Of a DNA stretch of 64,000 nt, positions 20,058 through 30,792 are shown one piece after another (position 1 is the stretch's first letter; each line of letters begins with the position of its first letter). The stretch comes from Apus apus (taxonomy: Eukaryota > Chordata > Aves > Apodiformes > Apodidae): positions 108,959,652 through 109,023,651 of the forward strand of contig NC_067285.1 in the NCBI RefSeq assembly GCF_020740795.1. The letters run 5' to 3'. A program made the position numbers and the translations under genes. The notes under the pieces were generated by a model that saw only the letters and a list, made by a program, of their open reading frames with translations, was not told the DNA's origin and searched no databases.

Positions 20058-20905
20058 AGTGTGTTTATAAATGACCTGGAAAGGTGGGTAAGCAGTGTGA
20101 TAGGAAGTTTGCTGGCAATACTCCAGCAGAAGGCACAGATATTTGCTAAAGGTTGCAAAGATAAGGAGAATTAGAAGGGACCTTTTGACCTCGTGTGACT
20201 AGATAATAATATGGCAGATGAATTAAATATAGTGTAGATAAAGTGAATTCATGCACGTGGGAAAACCCATTCCAGATTTCACGTATGAAATTATAGACCA
20301 TGAGCTGACCGTTATCTCAGAGAAGAGAGACCTCAGGGTTTCTGTAGATGGTTCAATGGAAGTCTCAGATCAGTGCCTGGCAGTGGTCACAAATCAAGAC
20401 AGGAGTTCTGAGAAAAGGAATATTAAACAAAACAGAGAGCATAAGCATCTGTTAGATAAATAGACAGAGCACCCACAACATTAATATCGTGTGTTGTTCT
20501 GATCCTCTTGGCTCCAAAAGGACTAGGAAAGGTTCAGGGAGGAGAATCAAGGGCCATCAAAGGTCTGGGATGGCTTCTACACAACTGTCTGCTAAGGAGA
20601 TCTGATCTAATTCTTCTGGAAAAGAGACTAAAAATGTGTGTCCCAAGGGAGGTGAATAAAAATCTGTTCTAATACAGGAACTGGGGGTCCTCAAGTGAAG
20701 ACAGTAGGAGCCAAGTTCAAAACAAGAGAAAGGAGAACAATGTTATATAGACTGGGGAGAAAATTTTGCAAAAGGATGTTGTGCGTAGTCAAAATTGACA
20801 GGGGTTCAGCTTACCAGACCAAATTAATGGACCAGAAGATCTGCCTTGGGTTGTTAAATACAGCGAAGGCACATCTAGCTGAGGTCATGGTGCTGGCATT
20901 AGCTG
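20058..20905 (+). mobile_element. Old CR1-lineage ORF2 (RT C-terminal) remnant
   Basis: The broken forward translation starts FINDLERWVS-like (TTTATAAATGACCTGGAAAG), the block downstream of the reverse-transcriptase catalytic region in CR1/L3 LINEs. Further on come AATTCATGCACGTGGGAAA (FMHVGK-like), a stretch similar to the linker before the C-terminal domain, and RAPTTLISCVVLILLAPKG-like sequence. Many stops and frameshifts show great age. About 850 bp are preserved, the longest old LINE segment in the window. Confidence 0.6.
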
Positions 20906-22229
20906 GAGCCTAGCAGAATACTTAAGGAGGTCCTATATCCCTGAGCTGTTGTGTTCCTCCTGTGGCATCTCTGTATGGTCACTGTGGTGTTTGTGGAGGG
21001 CTTGAACCCATCTTACCTTATGTAAAGTCTGGGACATCACTCCAGGGATGAGCCTGGCTTTGTGTCTCTGGGAAGAAAAGAAGCTGAGGCATGAGTGTTA
21101 CAAATCTCCAACCCTAAGCAGAGTGTGCCACCCTAGAGGGATGAGGAGGATGGTGACTGGTACAGAGGCAGATGATAGAAGGACATTGAGGCATTCCAGT
21201 GATTGATGTAGTATGAAAACTTAGATTGACAGGCAGGCAGACAACCTGAGGGGCTGGGATGGATTTCAGATAAATGCCTGGCTCCAGTTTCCCGTAGGCG
21301 ATAGACTCTTGTGCAGGAAAGGCTGAATGACCTTTAGCAATTTTGGAAACTAGCAAGCAGGGCCCCAAGCCTATGGAACTCTGAAGAAGGTCTCTCTTTG
21401 AGCTGGACGTATGGAAGTTGTGCGCCTAAAATTGAGCACATGTGTAGCACTTTGCTGGATCGTGATGGAGAAGCAGTCAGACCTCTGTGGCAGGAAACGT
21501 ACACTGCTCAGTTGTTTAGACACATGCTGTTTAGTTTGAATTGTTTGAATGTTTCACATTACACTAGAAATCTTCAAGGGTAAAGAAGTAAATTGCATAA
21601 GATACAGCCGGGGCTCTGAACCAGGCTCTGATTTGATCTCTTCTGGGAGCTGAGGTACCATGATGGTGTGTTTCAGCACTTAGGAGTGATGCCTCCAGGT
21701 CCTGCTCCTACAACAGCACTGTGTTTTTGCAGGGGCTGGAAGTCAAGATGATGCTGCTTGAGCACAAAAACTCCAGATTGTGATATATTTGCTTCTAGTC
21801 CACTTAATGCCCTTATCTGCAAGACCTGTGATTGCAATGAAGCTTGAAGTTACTTGTGGGGAGTAAATTACTCAAGATGAGTAACTGGGTGGCATGGAGG
21901 TTGCAGGTTTCTGAGAGAAACAGGACCTCTGAGAAGTGAACTGAATAGCAGGCAGACATCCCAGGCCAGATCCTACCATCATGTTTTGAGCAGAACTGCC
22001 CTGCTGAAATCAAGAGGCTTCGTGCTGCTATCATCCCCATGGAGATCAGCAGGGGAGTTCTTCTTAAAAACCTGTTGGGACCATATGGCCTTTTATCACT
22101 AGAGTTCCTATTTATGTTAAAAACTGCTAAGAAAATAACCTACAGTTGTTTTGTCTTGCTTCAAGCAAGATATTTTGTTTATCTGGCCTAATTTTTAATT
22201 TATTTTTTTTTCCCTGTTACCCTTTCTAG
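20906..22229 (+). other. ATOH8: ATOH8 intron 1, distal end
   Basis: No repeat recognised. It ends with a long pyrimidine-rich tract (TTTATTTTTTTTTCCCTG...CCCTTTCTAG) that forms the 3' splice site of exon 2 at 22228-22229. Confidence 0.6.
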
Positions 22230-22421
22230 GTTCCCTGCTATTCTTATGGTCAAAAGTTGTCCAAACTGGCCATCTTGAGAATAGCCTGTAACTATATCCT
22301 TTCCCTGGCCAGACTAGCAGACCTGGATTACAGTGCTGACCACAGTAACATGAGCTTCTCTGAATGCGTGGAGCAGTGCACTAGGACCTTACAAGCAGAA
22401 GGAAGATCTAAAAAAAGGAAG
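22230..22421 (+). CDS. ATOH8: ATOH8 coding exon 2 (residues 154-217)
   Basis: Begins after CCCTTTCTAG in phase 0 with VPCYSYGQKLSKLAILRIAC: the bHLH loop followed by helix 2 (about residues 160-182, through NYILSLARLADL). Joined to exon 1 it completes the bHLH dimerisation surface. The C-terminal tail (SADHSNMSFSECVEQCTRTL) is the family-specific extension, and it ends in a basic patch, GRSKKRK, which may contribute to nuclear import. The exon ends AAAAAGGAAG/GTATGT, a strong donor, in phase 0. Compared with my memory of human ATOH8 this exon is nearly identical, differing at a few positions such as Met for Leu after HSN. Reading through the donor would add only 11 residues before TAA at 22455. 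Confidence 0.97.
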
Positions 22422-22759
22422 GTATGTTACAGCCTCTCCTCCTCACCTCCCAAATAATGGTAAAAATTACAAAAGGGGGGGGGAGGGAGGAAAGAAAAAA
22501 AAATCCAAAGTGGTTTCCCTCCTTTCTCAACCTCTCAAATTTTTCCTGATAATTTTTTTCATCCCTGGCCTCTCTCTCTCGCTTTTTCTCCTCCATCCAT
22601 CAGATCTTGTAATAACCACATTCCTGTCTAATCCAAAGCTTTTCTCTCCTCCCCATCCTCCGCGTCAGGCTCTTCCCCTTGTTAGTTGCCCATCGTGTGT
22701 TTCAACATGAGCATCACCCTATTAAGAGTCATCTCAGGACTGTTATTTGTTATTTGTTA

Positions 22760-23330
22760 AACCAAACCAACCTCGAGACGCCTTTTGAAGCCCATAAAAC
22801 ACGCCCGCCCACCCGCCCGTGTCCTCGTGTTTTGTTTAATCTAACACTTATCTCCGAGAAAAATCACTCGACAACACCACCAACAAAAAAGTAGCTAATG
22901 GAGACGTTGTGTGTATAAACACATTAGGAAGATGTATGACCTGAAGGACGTGTGGGTATCTTGAGGAAACAACGTTCAATCTAATTACGCCTTGCATTCC
23001 TTTAGGTTACTTAACACTGAACCAATTAGGTGAAATCATCGTCAAGCGGCGGGAGGAGGAAGCGGAGCGTTCTGCCAGTTTTCCTCTCTGAGAGTGACAT
23101 GGGTGAATTAAAGGAGTGATTGATGTCTTTGTTCGGGCTTTTATGACAAAAAGAGTTTTGTAAACTTGAATTGAACTTCCCCCTGCTTTCTGGGCTCACT
23201 TCTCAGGCGGGATAATAAATCAGCGGGATTTTAATGGATGAATGGGCAGCTAAGCCGGGGAGCAGGCTCCTTCCCTGGTGTCGTTAAGATCTGCCTCTGA
23301 TTCGGGCAGGTTTCCTCACTTTTCCTCCTC
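22760..23330. promoter_or_regulatory. Candidate intron 2 enhancer region
   Basis: A repeat-free stretch soon after exon 2 with many recognisable factor-type motifs: GC/KLF-like ACGCCCGCCCACCCGCCCG (22801-22819), CTTATCT GATA-type (22847-22853), TAATTA (22982-22987), CCAATTAGG (23022-23030), GGCGGGA-type (23047 and 23208), and CTTTGTT SOX-type (23128-23134). It keeps CpGs and has no ORF. The combination resembles conserved developmental enhancers, but conservation cannot be tested here. Confidence 0.35.
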
Positions 23331-24689
23331 TTTAGCTCAACAAATCATTCTGCAGCAATTCAGTTTATAAATAAACACAATAGGACACTCCCTGTCTCTT
23401 CCTCTTGCTGTCATGGGCTGTATTTATGCCCCTGGAGCAGCAGTGCCAGGCAGAGACGCGGCACCGCTCGCCTGTGGCTGACAGCACCAGCTGAAACTGG
23501 GAGGTGCAAGGAGAGGTCCTGGGCATGGCCCAAGATTGGAGGTTCATAGTGGGGAGAAGAAGGGGATGAACATCTTTTTTCAGACTTCAGCAGTTGCTAG
23601 GTGGGCCCTGGGGTCCCCTCTCCCAAGTTGAGTTAGAGGAGAAACAGAGGATGAACATCATTTTGGGGCTCTGGCAGATTGCTAATCCAGGCTTGGGTCT
23701 CCTCTCCCAAGTCAGGATGGCTTGGAAGAAGAGGATGAGCATCCTTCTTGGGGCTTCTGCAGATTTAGAATCATTGAAACGTATTTCTGGGCTGGTGTTC
23801 AGGCTATGGGTGCCCGATGGGCTGAGACCCATTGTCCTGGCACATGTAAACCGACACAAGCTTAAACACAGAAAATGTGGAGCCAGATTTCAAACAACTC
23901 CAAAGCCCAGAGCATTCACATCTGAGGGTTAGGGCTGGGCCCATCCTTAATTAAAAAAATGAAGAAAGAATTAAGAGCCTTCCATTTATGGCTCTCAAGT
24001 TCGCTCCAGAGCAGACACATGGAGAAAAAGCCCCAAGCCCATCGAGAACGTATGAACAATTAAACTCTCACGGTGCTTCGGCACATCCCACCTCCCAAAA
24101 AGCCACTGGCGACCCACAGAAGCAGGATCACTGGGAGAATATCTGCCTTTTCTCCAGATTCTTGAAGGTCAGCCACCCTAACCCTTCTCCAAAGACCCTC
24201 TCTGGAAAGAAAGGTGGGCTTTGTAACTGAAGTAGGGTCGTGGTCCCTGCTCTGCCTTTCTTTTCTTTATGGAAAGTGTCACGAAAATGCATTTCTGCTC
24301 CTTGGGAAAGTCCAAGTTTAGGGCAGCCCAGGAGACAGTGGATTCCCCTGGTAGATAGGAATAATTTTATTTCCAGCATTATTTGCTGAGGTGATGGCAA
24401 GAGCACATTCAGCTGATGATGAAGCCAAAACCATTTAGTGCCACTAAGTAACACCAGTAATTCCCTGTAGATAGGAATGGGGATGCAAAGCCTGCATTGG
24501 GAGGACTCATCTTGGTATCTCCCTTTCTCCTTGATCCAAGCAAACCGATGGTATCATGAGCACAAGGGAGGGAAACGCTGTTGTCAGAGGGAAGCTAGAG
24601 ATCGGGGATGGCTGTGCAGGGAAGATCCAAGCTCTGGATGTCAGGTGGTGTGAAGGGATGTCTCCTGGGGGGTCTCATGTGGGCGCCTG

Positions 24690-24765
24690 GACGAGGATAT
24701 TATGGCTTGGCCGAAAATCACCGCGCCCTCATTAATTTTGCAATCGGCACGTTTTTCTAAGCTGT
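24690..24765. promoter_or_regulatory. Candidate short intronic regulatory element
   Basis: GGCGCCTGGACGAGG, GGCCGAAAATCACCGCGCCC, CATTAATTTTGCAATCGGCA and CGTTTTT combine several CpGs with homeodomain-type (ATTAAT) and C/EBP-like (TTGCAAT) motifs in CpG-poor surroundings. Weak evidence only. Confidence 0.2.
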
Positions 24766-25892
24766 GTGTGTTTTTAATCAGGTCTCCAAAACCACTGCTC
24801 GCTGCATAGTTCCTCTGAATTACTGACTTTGGGGTGGTTGTTGTATTTTTGTTGTTGTTCTTTGGGTTTCCTTTTCTATTCTCTCTTTTTTAAAAAAAAA
24901 CAAAAACCAAGCCTGAGCACAGACCTCCACTCCTTTAGTTCTACTGTTGGGTCCATAGCACCCAAATCTCCTGTCTTCTCCACTTTATTATGTCTCTGCC
25001 TTTATCGCTCACTCTCTCCACTCTCCAGTTGTCATGTGCTATGGCACCATGAGCTTTTCACACAAAAAAGTAGCGGGTTGGAGTTTGTTTTGGCAGGCAG
25101 AGGGTCCAGATGTTGAGTTTGCTAGATTGTGCTTTGCCTTTTGCTTTGTTTTTGAGGGCAAATTAGCTGCTGTCCCAAACGTTAGGTTGTTACTCAGACT
25201 TTGCTGTTGCAATAGGCAATTTAATGGATGTTTCTTGCCCCCCCTTTCCACTCCATTTTGTTAATTAGAAAAGTTGGCTTTAGCCTTTCAATGTTGCACC
25301 ACGCTGAAGATTTGAGTTAGAACACCCTCGGCAGAGCTCTGAGTACTGTTGGGGCCACACTGCTGTCCTGGGAAAAGTGGGGGACCTGCCCTTGGCTCAA
25401 GCCAAGAGCATCTTCCAGCAGTGCTGGGGATGTGACAGCCAAAGGAGGTGCATCAGAAAGGGGAGTCCAAGTTTCCTCATACCTGGTGTACCCTATTTCT
25501 GGACGGGACATGACCCTGAGTGGCTAGAAGAAAAGCCTCACATGGATTTTATAGGGTTTGGGGTCCAGCCTGCTGTTTGCACAGTCTGTTTTGGCCCCAA
25601 AGGGCCAAATTCTGCTGCCCTGCAGAAGGCAGCATTATAGCTAGGGATAGAGTTAGGGCTTCAGGGTGCATGGCCAGGTGCTTTCCCTGGAGACTGGTAT
25701 TTTTGTGGATGCAGAGCTGTGTACCACAGCCCCCCACATCCCCCACCCCACAGGATCCAGCCCCAGGGCTGATCTTACCTCCCCGCCAGGCAGCACAACC
25801 ACAGCCTTTCAAGTCTAACAGTGCAGGATCCGACCGCTAACAAATACCCGAGATAACACACCCAGCACTGAGCAGAAAACCCTGAGTGTTAC

Positions 25893-26446
25893 AAAAAAAA
25901 AAAAACCCAAAACACACACACACACACACCCCCCCATCACAAAGTTCTTTTTCTTTTCCTTCCCCTCCCCTCTTTGCTTTTGATCAGCCCTCGTACAAGG
26001 CAGCAACATCGCCACGGCCATGGGAGCTAAACTGGAGCGGGGAGGGATGGGTGAGGGATTAATTTTTTTTTCTTTCTTTTTTTTTTGCCTTTTTTTTTTT
26101 TTGCTTCATCCTCCCCCCCCCCCCCCGTCCTGGCTCTTCTGGCAGTCGCAGACTCCAGATGTTCAGAGCGCGAGCTGGGAAGTCCTGCTGGCGCCACTTG
26201 GGGCAGAGGGCAGGGGAAAGGCACGCGAGCTGGAACCCGGAGTACTCAGTCACCGCAGGACTTGGCGCATTCCCCAGCTCGCTGCTGGCACATTCCCCGG
26301 CTCTCTCCTGGCCATCTGTTCCAAAAAAACACTTTCAGAACCTCATCATCACTCAGGATACAACACTGCGAGCAGCTGTTAGCGAGGCAGGAGGAAAAAA
26401 AAAAAAAAACAGAAACACACACACACACATAAAAAAAAAAAAAAAA
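25893..26446. repeat. Cluster of homopolymer and CA microsatellites
   Basis: In order: A13 (25893-25905), (CA)n (25911-25929), T-rich tract (26063-26102), C14 (26113-26126), A15 (26395-26409), (CA)n (26415-26429) and A16 (26431-26446). Between the last two groups is a CpG-containing unique segment (26127-26300). All lie in ATOH8 intron 2. Confidence 0.92.
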
Positions 26447-26959
26447 CCCAAACCATGCGAAAGGTCTCTTTGTGAGAGAGGAAACTGGGTTATGAATAAC
26501 AGGCGAGCAGTTGGAGCTCAATAAAAGTTTTCAGCTGGAATTTAGTTCCTTGCTTTTGTGCCTGTGTGTGTGGATGCGCACAGACACAAGGAATTAAAAA
26601 TCTAAAACGTGCTCTCTCCATATATATGTATTCCCCAAGAATTAAATGAGATAGAGGCGCGTGTAGAATGAAAAGCCACTCTTGTTTGTTGCAGTCTGCT
26701 GGGCTGAAGCGGCTCACATTATGTACGGAATTACTGCGTTGTATAAAATAGTTATTGTGGTGTTCTGCCCTGCCTTGATGCTGCCTCCTTGCTACTTTGC
26801 TAAAAGCAGAGCTCCTGCTGTTGGTTACACTTATTTCCACTAAAAAACCTCCAAGGAGGGTGTTCTGCAGCCATGTTTACTTGCAGGAGTGAACAAGTTA
26901 GGGGGTTATGTTTTAAAAGAGAAATGGTAGCAGCAGGTTTGATTTGTGTGGCACTGGAA

Positions 26960-27220
26960 CTACTGGCTCAGAGCATATTTTTTCTATAACGCTGTATCAT
27001 GGCTCGTGATTTATTTAGACAGAGCCCCGAGATAAAGCCACAGCTCCCACCCCCTGGTTTGCACGGATGATCCTGCCTGCTGGAGCTCGCTGTTATTGAT
27101 CATCTGATATTGATTATTATAACACATCCAGAGCCAGCACAGTAAAAATCTCGATCTCCGTGGCATTTCTTCCGCCCAGCTTCCCGTCCTGTGTGGGGAG
27201 GGGGATCTGATAATGAGGTT
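26960..27220. promoter_or_regulatory. Candidate intron 2 regulatory element
   Basis: A repeat-free stretch with CGTGATTTATTTAGACAGAG, CCCCGAGATAAAGCCACAG, an E-box CATCTG at 27101-27106 beside TTGATCA, ATATTGATTATTATAACACA, and CTGATAA GATA-type at 27207-27213. E-box plus GATA and AT-rich sites are common in developmental enhancers. Function is not proven. Confidence 0.28.
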
Positions 27221-27679
27221 CGACCTCCCCTTTCCCTGCTGTTTGACTTAGCAGAGGTTCCTCTTTAAAAATAGCTTCATTTCCCTGCTAGGACTTGCAG
27301 GCAAGAGCGGGCAGCCAGCCAGTCTGCTTCCCCATGGCCGCCAGCTCCGCGGGCCCCGGGGAGGAGCTGGACCACGGGAGAGCAGCAACCAGCCCTGAGC
27401 CCTGCGTCTGCTGCGGGACAGCGGGACGGCAGCATCCCCGGGGGGCAGAGGGAGGCTGGATCCACCCAGCCAGGAGTTCTCCCTGCCCAGTGCTAGAGGA
27501 ATGATTATGCACCCAGGGAACTGACTTGCTTAAAAATAAGGCGTCGATGGAGTAGTAGCAGTTTCCTGTGCTTATGGTTTGTGTTTGGTATGTCCCTACA
27601 ACCCAAAAGAGTAACAGCAAACGGGGCAGGAAAGCAAGCCTGAGGCTCATGACAAGGCTCATGACCCCCCTACATAGAC

Positions 27680-27773
27680 AGTCTAGTGGGAGATGTCCCT
27701 GTTCCTGCAGGGAGATTGCAACCAGATGATCCTTAAGGTCCTTTCCAACCCAAACCATTCTGTGATTCTATGA
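27680..27773 (+). mobile_element. CR1 LINE 3' tip
   Basis: GTCTAGTGGGAGATGTCCCT, ACCAGATGATCCTTAAGGTC, CTTTCCAACCCAAACCATTC and TGTGATTCTATGAA form the terminal 95 bp of a sense-oriented CR1 in intron 2. Confidence 0.93.
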
Positions 27774-30700
27774 AGTTCTTAAGGAAGTTCACCCACAGCC
27801 AGGCAGGGAGGCAGCAGCAGCTCTCTGTGTCCCCAGGGACACTGCACACCCTGCTTTGGCCCATCGGGGGGTTGAGCATCAGTACCCCAAGAGCAGGGCT
27901 AAAAGCTTTTCCTTGCAAAAAGATGTGATGTAGGACCCCACTGTTGCATGACAGCACCCCGAAAACCCCCTTTGCTTTAAGGGGTATTGGAGCAGCTGCT
28001 TTGCAGCATGCCAGGGCTGGGGCCAGGGATTCCCTCCCATGGTGGGAACAGGGTCCCAGCATAGGCTCCGTTCCCTTTGGAGCAAGGGTATTACCAAGAA
28101 TAGGGTAAGATTGGCCCCACAGATATCAGGTAACTACAGCAAAAGGAAAATGTGAGTAGAGGAGACAGGAGAAGCCCTGGAACAAAGGCTGACTCAATTC
28201 CAGAAGTGCTTTGATTTATAGAGATTGAAATGCTTTGGGATGCTGCAAACTCACCAAGGTCATTGGGCCAGTTTTCAAATTCAAGAGCCATGGGAGTACT
28301 GATATTATTAGTTTAAAGCAGACCCTGGCTAATAAATCTGTCTTCAGAGCTCCTGGCTGGAGTGGAAAAGGGTGGAGGGGGAAAGAAAGCAGTCTGTCCC
28401 CACCTAACATAACCCATGGCCAGCATTGGGCATTGCCTGGAGACCCACTGACCAGTGCCAGGGAGGTTTGCTGAGCTCCTCCATCGTGTCGCAGAAGGAT
28501 CTCCCCATTCCCCTTTCCATTTCCTTCTCAAAGGCACTGCACGATTGCCCTTACCTGCCCTTGGCTGGTTTGTACATACTGCCTCTTGCCCCCCCATCAC
28601 TGATCTTCCCTGCTTGCAGAGTCTTCAGAGCAGAGACCTGCCACCATCCTGCTTCCCAAAACCCACCAACCCTTTTTATCAGCGTCCAGCCAAAGGGCAA
28701 GGTTCCTCTGAACGATTGCAGGAGGTGTTAACTGCAATCTCGGGTCCCGTTTGTTCAGCACTTTAAAGAGCTCTGGAGGCACAAGGGAGGGGACCAGGGG
28801 CCCTGTGACTCTGGTGGCTTTGGCCTAGGGCATGAGGCTGCTACCACAGTGGAAAAAGTTTTGCTTGCTAAGACTGCAGCTCCAGACAAGAACAGGGGGG
28901 ATTTGTCTCTCTACTGTCTTTTAATATTAATAAGAGCAGTCATTGCTTCCCTCCTTCTTTTAACATTTTCTTTCCATGTGGGATAAATTAAACAACTGAC
29001 TTCTCTATAGCAGATTATTAATGTATGTTATTTATTGTTGGAAAATAATTTTAGGCAGTTCCCAACAGAAACGTTTGTAATACCCAAGGCTGTTTGTCAT
29101 TCTCTCACCTACACCCCATTTATTCCAAATCCCAATTAAGGCCTTGAATTAGGGCAATAGTTTCCACCCTCTCCTGCTCTGAGCAGCACTAGGTAGTGTC
29201 TAACAGTGAGCAGAGACACCTCGTTATTGATAATAATTGTGATAATGGGCTCTGTTTTCAGATTTGGTGTGAGCCAGATGTGAAGAGTTCATTATTGCTT
29301 ATGTAGGAGAGCAACTCTTGCAGGCTGGGACCAATGGAGTGACTTTTATCCTAGGACTTTGTTATCAGTGGGATGCACTGAGATGCAGCCAGCTTATGGC
29401 TCCATCCTGTCTGCCAGCAGAGCTGCACAGCCAAATGCCTCCTCCGCCATGTCCAGATGTCCTGACCCCAACTCCAGGAGTCTGAGGTCCAGCAGACATC
29501 AGAATTTATTGCATGGAGGATGACCTGGGCCCTTTCAGCAATATACTGTTATTCAGGGAAATCCTGGTGGTCCTGGGGCAATCCTGTGCTTCCCAGGATC
29601 TGCATTCTGTAGGAGGGGCTGGCAAGGGGGATTTTGCCCCTCAGTTTGGCATGCATGCTCAGCTGTGAAGGTTGATCTCACAAGTACCTGCCCTAATAAT
29701 AGTAATAAAATACATAAAATAAATAAAACATCAGTATCTTAGTAATATTTATACCTTATTTTACAATATCCAGTAATGGAAAAGGAGGGGCAATACAGAT
29801 ACAAAATGGATTAAAGAAAAAATATTTTTCAGGCCAAGCTTTAAGGAGTTTGACCTTTTTAAGACTGTCAGAAAGACGGCTGATCTGTCCAAGGAGTTGA
29901 TGACCGTGTCCAAAGGACCTTCAGAGGCTGTGCTGCACCCTGGAGGGCTCTTAAATCCACTGGCAAAAAGCAAAAAACAGTGGTTGGACTCAGTAAATGG
30001 GATATCATTTCCAAGTTTCTAATTCCTAGGTTACTTAAAGGAGGATTTAGGAGCCCATGTGATTAAGGCAGTTTGGACAACAGAGAGGTGATCTCATGAA
30101 AGAGCAGGCCCTGAGGATTTTGCTCTGTTTTGAACTATGCTAATGGTTGTTTGTGGGATATTTGCAGGACTTGTTTTAATGTTAAAGGGGGTTTAGATGA
30201 GGTTTTCCCTGTCTGAAGCTGCTGCACTTTGGAGTTGTGCATTTCCCAGTGGAAGCAGTAAGTCTGGCCAGAGCAGTGTGCAGCCAAGTGCAGTTACCCC
30301 GGTACATCTGCACGGCCACAACACGGTGGGGGACTGCGCAGGCACGGGGACAGGTTGCAGAGCGCAGGCTGAGAAGCACAGGGAGAAAGTGAATGCAGCC
30401 ACGAAAATAAAAAAATAAAGCCCATCTCCTGCACAAATCCAGCATGTCCCAACTCCTTTACTTGCCTGCTCTACTTCTGAGATTGGCTTTGGGAACCCAA
30501 ATAGCTGTGGGTCTTGACAAAAGCTGGTGTTTACCATCATTCCTGGGGGGTTTTGTGTGGCAGAAGCTGGAGCCAGCACCTAATTATTTTTCCTCCCCAA
30601 ACCTGCCTCATCTCCTCTTTCTGCTGGGCCCTCCTCTCGATGTGGCTCTTGCCACTGCTGTGACACCTACAGGTGGTTTGTTCTTCAAGCCCAGCTCTTA

Positions 30701-30786
30701 GCATAGGTCAACAACAGTCATTCATGCAAGGAGCCTCTGGGACACCATGTGTTCACCATTCTGATGGTGCATCTTTCTCTTTCCAG

Positions 30787-30792
30787 GAGTAA
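30787..30792 (+). CDS. ATOH8: ATOH8 coding exon 3 (Glu218 plus stop)
   Basis: After the acceptor CTTTCTCTTTCCAG the sequence reads GAG TAA. Joined in phase 0 to exon 2, which ends ...SKKRK, this gives ...SKKRKE and stop, exactly the C-terminus I know for vertebrate ATOH8. The rest of the exon is 3' UTR. The coding part is only six bases, so no ORF search would find it. It was located by asking where a phase-0 acceptor is followed at once by a Glu codon and a stop. Other AG/GAGTAA sites cannot be excluded without a transcript, but the tract quality and downstream context support this one. Confidence 0.82.
   Translation, partial: E

Larger units (their letters stand above)
22422..30786 (+). 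other. ATOH8: ATOH8 intron 2 (8,365 bp)
   Basis: Bounded by GTATGT at 22422 and CTTTCTCTTTCCAG at 30786. Only one CR1 fragment is recognised, at 27680-27773. It contains a cluster of homopolymer and CA runs at 25893-26446 and several CpG- or motif-rich stretches listed separately. No further coding exon is supported inside it, although a short GC-rich ORF at 27295-27504 was noticed. Confidence 0.85.
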
